Source of the DNA: Saprospiraceae bacterium
GTDB taxonomy: Bacteria; Bacteroidota; Bacteroidia; Chitinophagales; Saprospiraceae
Length of the DNA stretch: 12,405 bases
NCBI GenBank assembly: GCA_004297645.1
Contig: SCUG01000344.1
Coordinates: 1 to 12,405 of the forward strand
Direction: 5' to 3'
The position numbers and the translations under genes are program-made. Shown in pieces: positions 12,346-12,405 of this stretch; the stretch's first letter is position 1, and each line of letters opens with the position of its first letter. The notes under the pieces were generated by a model. That model was not told where the DNA came from. It was given only the letters and a program-made list of their open reading frames with translations, and ran no database searches.

Positions 12346-12363
12346 CGCTGGCTTCGCTGGCTT
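12346..12363 (+). repeat. Tandem duplication of a 9-bp unit
   Basis: CGCTGGCTT occurs twice in direct tandem (12346-12354, 12355-12363), immediately before the hairpin at 12364. The octamer GGCTTCGC at 12350-12357 is also complementary to GCGAAGCC at 12376-12383, giving a possible alternative pairing. Confidence 0.7.
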
Positions 12364-12396
12364 AGGGGTTTGGGGGCGAAGCCCCCAATATCCCCT
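12364..12396. repeat. Strong hairpin with GCGAAGC tip, REP-like candidate
   Basis: TTGGGGGC (12370-12377) and GCCCCCAA (12381-12388) form a perfect 8-bp stem around a GAA loop. An outer AGGGG/CCCCT pair (12364-12368 with 12392-12396) extends it across a small internal bulge. The tip reads GCGAAGC, a heptamer known to form an unusually stable DNA mini-hairpin. No T-tract follows, so it is not a classical terminator. It lies about 110 bp after the ypdA stop and may be an intergenic repeat. The rest of 12256-12405 shows no gene, only a T-run at 12274-12280 without a good stem. Confidence 0.55.
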
Positions 12397-12405
12397 CCCC
12401 CCGGC

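Overview
The window looks like a chromosomal segment from a Bacteroidota bacterium, probably from the Saprospiria/Chitinophagia side of the phylum. The evidence is a hybrid histidine kinase ending in an AraC-type helix-turn-helix, a secreted peptidase with a type IX secretion (T9SS) C-terminal sorting domain, DUF6934 and DUF3667 proteins, start codons without Shine-Dalgarno sequences, and several matches to the Bacteroidota promoter consensus TTTG-N19-TAnnTTTG. No mobile element, CRISPR array, tRNA or rRNA was seen.

Layout. Positions 1-619 hold no convincing gene; they contain a good minus-strand terminator (424-459) for the kinase that follows. From 620 to 9156 every gene is on the minus strand. 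In transcription order (right to left) these are: a fasciclin-domain lipoprotein (9156-8596) with its own terminator; a T9SS-exported M1-like metallopeptidase (8415-5941) with a good promoter; a Tat-exported Dabb-domain protein (5854-5444); an Xaa-Pro aminopeptidase (5420-4029); a DUF6934 protein (3985-3548); a small unknown protein (3524-3183); a HAD phosphatase (3157-2549); and a hybrid two-component regulator (2353-620). The five genes from the Dabb protein to the HAD protein are 23-43 bp apart and may form one operon. The kinase has a likely promoter of its own.

To the right, an HPF/RaiA ribosome hibernation factor (9389-9700, plus) diverges from the fasciclin gene. It is followed by a broken small exported-protein gene (9862-about 10140, plus), which abuts the stop codon of a minus-strand DUF3667 membrane protein (11205-10141). 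A YpdA-type flavin reductase (11251-12255, plus) diverges from the DUF3667 gene across only 45 bp. The window ends in a strong hairpin.

The most interesting signal is regulatory. The 232-bp divergent region between the fasciclin and HPF genes carries four CRP/FNR-type dyads (TGA-N6-TCA), starting at 9232, 9254, 9288 and 9310, with spacings of 22, 34 and 22 bp. The outermost dyad on each side is centred about 37 bp upstream of the inner end of a -7-like element for the gene on that side. This suggests that one CRP/FNR-family regulator activates both genes from a mirror-image control region. Second in interest are the overlapping face-to-face promoters between DUF3667 and ypdA, and the frameshifted, truncated gene at 9862-10140. 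I do not see a clearly new multi-gene system.
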